A stretch of 64,000 nucleotides of DNA from Hippasteria phrygiana (Eukaryota; Echinodermata; Asteroidea; Valvatida; Goniasteridae), in NCBI GenBank assembly GCA_037893225.1, contig JAZGUH010000565.1:372001-436000 (forward strand), written 5' to 3'. Positions 60,316 to 64,000 of the stretch are shown one piece after another. The notes below the pieces were generated by a model. That model made no database searches, was not told where the DNA came from, and worked only from the letters and a program-made list of their open reading frames with translations. Made by a program: the position numbers and the translations under genes. Each line of letters starts with the position of its first letter. Position 1 is the first letter of the stretch.

Positions 60316-63300
60316 TTTCTTTTTTTTTTTTTTCTTTTTCAGACTTTTTGCCCATAGACTTTGTACACGTTTTCGTTCTGCCAGGCACTTTGGCTACTTT
60401 TATGCAGCCGATTGCCTTTAAACTTAACAGACACTTAGACCAACTACTCAGGATGCATGCCGAACTTTTACGTCATGATGACGTCATCACGTGATTTTTT
60501 ATGAATTTTTGAATTTTGAAAATCGTAACATTCATTAAATTATATCTAGCGAACAAAACAAGATATTTTCAAAATTCTTTTTCTTATAGCTTTGGTATGT
60601 CTCAAAGATATGCCCTAAATTGCGAAAATTGTGTGACGTCATGATGACGTCATCAAAAATGTGTTTTTTTGTTAACGCATGTAAGGGTCAATCCGATTAC
60701 AAAAATGTATATATTGAATTTTCCTGTACCCAATTCCAAAATTTCATGATCGTGGCTCACTCAAGTAAGAAATGACAGCCATTTCAAAATTTAGACCAAA
60801 TTCAATATAACACAAAGGAATTCTGGGACGGGCTGATAACCATGGCTATTATGAGCTTGCTGTTTATAAAAGGGGTTGATTTCTAGTCTTTTTTCAAGTC
60901 GCTGAATTTTTGAAGTTTTAAAATCGTAACATTCTTTTCAATATATCTAGCGAACAAAACAAGATATTTTCAAAATTATTTTTGTTACAGCTTTGGTATG
61001 TCTCAAAGATATGCCCTAAATGGCGAAAATTGTGTGACGTCATGATGACGTCATCAACAATATTTTTTTTTTTAAACGCATGTAAGGGTCAATCTGATTA
61101 CAAAAATGTATACATTGAATTTTCCTGTACCTAATTCCAAAATTTCGTGATCGTGGCTCACTCAAGTAAGAAATAGGAGCCATTTCAAAATTTAGACCAA
61201 ATTCAATATAACACAAAGGAATTCTGGGAAGGGCTGATAACCATGGCTTAAATGTGCATGCTGTTTATAAAAAGGGTTGATTTGTAGTCTTTTTTCAAGT
61301 CGCTGAATTCTTGAAGTTTTATAATCGTAACATTCTCTTCACTATATCTAGCGAACAAAACAAGATATTTTCAAAATTCTTTTTGTTATAGCTTTGGTAT
61401 GTCTCAAAGATATGCCCTAAAAAGCGAAAATTGTGTGACGTCATGATGACGTCATAAAAAAAATCTTTTTTCAAGTCGATAGAATATTGCCCATAGCATT
61501 TGTAAACGTTTACTTTCTTACCGGCCACATTGGCTACTTTTAAACTTGGCAGACACTTACCCCAACTGCTCACAATGTGTGCCGAACCTTTACGTCATGA
61601 TGACGTCATCACATGTCACGTGACGTCATCTTAAAGGGGCATTTTTCGAAGCCATATATTTACAAAAGTACAAGACCGATTAAGTTGGAACGTAATATCT
61701 AGGTATGCCACCGGGTGTTATAGATGAACATTGACATGACGTTATGATCAAGTCATAACATGTCACGTGGTGTCATCTTAAAGGGGCACTCGCTAGATTA
61801 TTGCCTATAGCATTTGTAAACGTTTTCTTTCTTACCGGCCAGTTTGGCTACTTTTAAACTTGGCAGACACTTACCCCAACTGCTCACAATGTGTGCCGAA
61901 CTTTTACGTCATGATGACGTCATCACATGTCACGTGACGTCATCTGAAAGGGGCATTTTTCGAAGCCATATTTTTACCGAAGTAGAAGTCAGATTAAGTT
62001 GAAAAGTAATATCTAGGTAGCCCAGTAGATTATCTTAAACAATTTTGTGTCAGGAATGCTTGTAGGCCGGCATGTGTTATATATGAAAATTGATGCGACG
62101 TTATGGTGACGTCATCATATGATTTTATAGTAATTTTTTTACTTTTAAATCTTTAAGCTATAAGGCCTATCTCATCAACTGAACATGCTAATTTCGAAAT
62201 TCTTATTGTAATTCTTTTTGAAATAGGTTTTTTAGGTAAACAAGTTTTACGTTCTGTGATTTGGGAGGATTTAACATAATTTTCAAAAATAGTTGTTGTA
62301 TTTTGTTCCACTCAAGTAAATGTTGTCTCAATCGTATTTTGGATTACCTTACTTTTAATTTCCAGTTTATAATTCCCAATGTATTAAAAAAAATGCGTTC
62401 TGTGATTTTCTACTGCTCAAATAAAGTTTGTTTCAGCCGTCTATTCTTTAAGGTGTGTTGCGTTAATTACTGGTTTTCCGTTTTCAAACACTACATGGGG
62501 TATGCTTCGCTCTCACCCACCGCTCTATGTGTGTGTTTGCCTGAAATTGTTAGTTAAGTTTGGTATACAGTGCTAGGCGCCACCGGACAAAATCCGTGAA
62601 TGAGTTTTTACCAGTAAACTCGTATGCTGCCCTCTACAGTTCACTAAACACAACCAGAGGAGTGTTTTTTTAAGTACTACCGCCCTCTTGCGCTAAAAAG
62701 TTGACAGGTTTGTCAATTGTGGCAGAGAAACTTTTGACCAGTAAGATTATGTCGAACTTTCCTTGCATTTAATTGTACCTCCCTAGGGTGTGTGGAAAAT
62801 CATATTACAATTGGAGAATTCAGGACTATTAGGGTTAATAAGACCGTATTTTCTTTCAATTATATACTGTAATAAAAATATACTAGTAAGACTTCATTAA
62901 ATAACTCTCTTTATTCAAAGGTCTTGTTTTCAAAGAATTCTTTTTATTGCTTCCTACGTGCCACAATGTCAACATGCATTTTTATCAAGAACATATCACA
63001 TAATATTAATAAAGATTCAAATTTGAGAGGCAAGTTACTCCAATACAAGCCTGAAAACAAAATGTTGAAGAGAAAAAGTTGTGTATTTAACAAGTGCATT
63101 CAGTGAAAAGCACAGAAACAATCATGCGTCTTATAACATTCTTTCCAAATTCTTATTGTAATTCTTTTTGAAATATGTTTTTTACGTCATAGGTAAACAA
63201 GTTTTGCGTTCTGTGATTTGGGAGGATTTAACATAATTTTCAAAAAAAATTGTTGTATTTTGTTCCACTCAAGTAAATGTTGTCTCAATCGTCTTTTGGA

Positions 63301-64000
63301 TTACCTTACATTTAATTTCCAGTTGATAATTCCCAATGTATTAAACAAAATGCGTTCTGTGATTTTCTACTGCTCAAATCAAGTTTGTTTCAGCCGTCCA
63401 TTCTTTAAGGTGTGTTGCGTTAATTACTGGTTTTTCGTCTTCAAACACTACATTGGGTATGCTTCGGTCTCACCCACCGCTCTATGTGTGTGTTTGCCTT
63501 AAATTGTTAGTTAAGTTTGGTATACAGTGCTAGGCGCCACCGGACAAAATCCGTCAACTAATTTTTACCAGTAAACTCGTATGCTGCCCTCTACAATTCA
63601 CTAAACCCAACCAGAGGAGTATTTTTTTAAGTACTACCGCCCTCTTGCGCTAAAAAGTTGACAGGTTTGTCAATTGTGGCAGAGAAACTTTTGACCAGCA
63701 AGATTATGTCGGACTTTCCTTGCATTTATCTGTACCTCCCTAGGGTGTGTGGAAAATCATATTAAAATTGGAGAATTCTGGACTGTTAGGGTTAATAAGA
63801 CCGTATTTTCTTTCAATTATATACTGTAATAAAAATATACCAGTAAGACTTCATTAAATAACTCTCTTCATTCAAAGGTCTTGTTTTCAAAGAATTATTT
63901 GTATTGCTTCCTACGTGCCACAATGTCAACATGCATTTTTAGCAAGAACATATCACATAATATTAATAAAGATTCAAATTTGAGAGGCAAGTTACTCCAA
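60316..64000 (+). mobile_element. Long Helitron-like element 17, truncated by the window edge
   Basis: A hybrid: its start resembles the 2.93-kb units (CCCATAGACTTTGTACACG), it has one 400-bp monomer fewer than elements 8/15/16, and it then follows the long-element layout into the cargo. It is more diverged from elements 15/16 than they are from each other. No 3' end is in the window. Confidence 0.8.
62197..64000 (+). repeat. Cargo module, element 17 (incomplete)
   Basis: Both copies of the roughly 950-bp module are present; the second is cut by the window end. Differences from the other cargos are scattered (for example around 63245, 63296 and 63345). Confidence 0.85.

Larger units (their letters stand above)
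13181..64000 (+). repeat. Head-to-tail array of 17 Helitron-like elements (higher-order satellite)
   Basis: Sixteen complete 3' ends (CGAAACAGCC, hairpin, CTAG) all lie on the plus strand, at 15272, 17461, 19323, 22395, 23915, 25375, 26850, 32185, 35113, 38039, 40965, 43891, 46816, 49967, 55247 and 60315. Each is followed at once by the T-rich start of the next element. Bodies consist of three monomer families: about 400 bp (words TATCTAGCGAAC, AAGATATGCCCTAAA, GAATTCTGGGA), about 150 bp (GTCACGTGACGTCATC, TTAAAGGGGCA, AAAGTACAAGTCCGATTAAG) and about 290 bp (GTCCGATCGTCATG, TTGGTGGGTAGGTAGATA). All families include TGACGTCA palindromes. There is no coding sequence. Confidence 0.9.

Noticed and set aside
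14070..64000. CRISPR-like array, because of regularly spaced palindromic TGACGTCA words
   Set aside because: Spacers are themselves repeated, spacing is 100-400 bp, and the context is an animal genome with no cas genes.
13181..64000. Centromeric satellite
   Set aside because: Higher-order repeats would fit, but nothing in the sequence identifies a centromere; unique gene-bearing DNA lies adjacent. Left open rather than claimed.

Overview
The window looks like nuclear DNA of an animal, most likely a marine invertebrate. It is intron-rich and AT-rich, with abundant homopolymer C/G runs, AC microsatellites, hAT- and piggyBac-type miniature elements, a CR1-like retroposon tail and a Crypton/KIAA1958-like fragment. 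Species cannot be assigned from sequence alone; an echinoderm or other deuterostome is only a guess. There is no bacterial-type gene organisation, rRNA, intact tRNA or CRISPR array.

Positions 1-13,180 are 'ordinary' accessory DNA. Three segments on the minus strand fit the 5' part of one spliced gene running off the left edge: a putative non-coding first exon (donor after 12,603), a start-codon exon (8,881-9,019) and a second coding exon (311-430). Joined in frame they encode a short cytoplasmic tip, one hydrophobic signal-anchor and the start of a lumenal or extracellular domain. Its introns hold nested transposons, including a hAT element with a perfect 12-bp TIR inside a GACCGA-type subterminal repeat, a 195-bp satellite of about seven copies, a TTAA-flanked MITE, a broken Crypton-like gene interrupted by a tRNA-derived fragment, and an 890-bp foldback element carrying an NRF1-like palindrome and a first-exon-like segment.

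Positions 13,181-64,000 are one continuous head-to-tail array of 17 elements, the last cut by the window edge. Sixteen 3' ends share a subterminal CGAAACAGCC, a GTGTTTGT/ACAAACAC hairpin and a terminal CTAG followed directly by T-rich DNA that starts the next element. This is the 3' architecture of Helitron/Helentron-type rolling-circle elements. The inverted partner GGCTGTTTCG sits at the 5' tip of four units, where it forms palindromic minisatellites of 11, 1, 4 and 3 copies with co-varying arms. Element bodies are built from three monomer families (about 400, 150 and 290 bp), all carrying the palindrome TGATGACGTCATCA (CRE/ATF type), often next to CACGTG. Five units of about 2.93 kb (32,186-46,816) are almost identical. 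Four units carry a non-CRE cargo of about 1.9 kb that is itself a tandem duplication of about 950 bp. No RepHel-like protein is visible, so the array is non-autonomous.

The strongest candidate for something undescribed is this array: Helitron-like elements turned into a higher-order satellite made of CRE and E-box palindromes, lying about 0.5 kb upstream of a putative host promoter. Short ORFs throughout are by-products of repeats and I do not treat them as genes.
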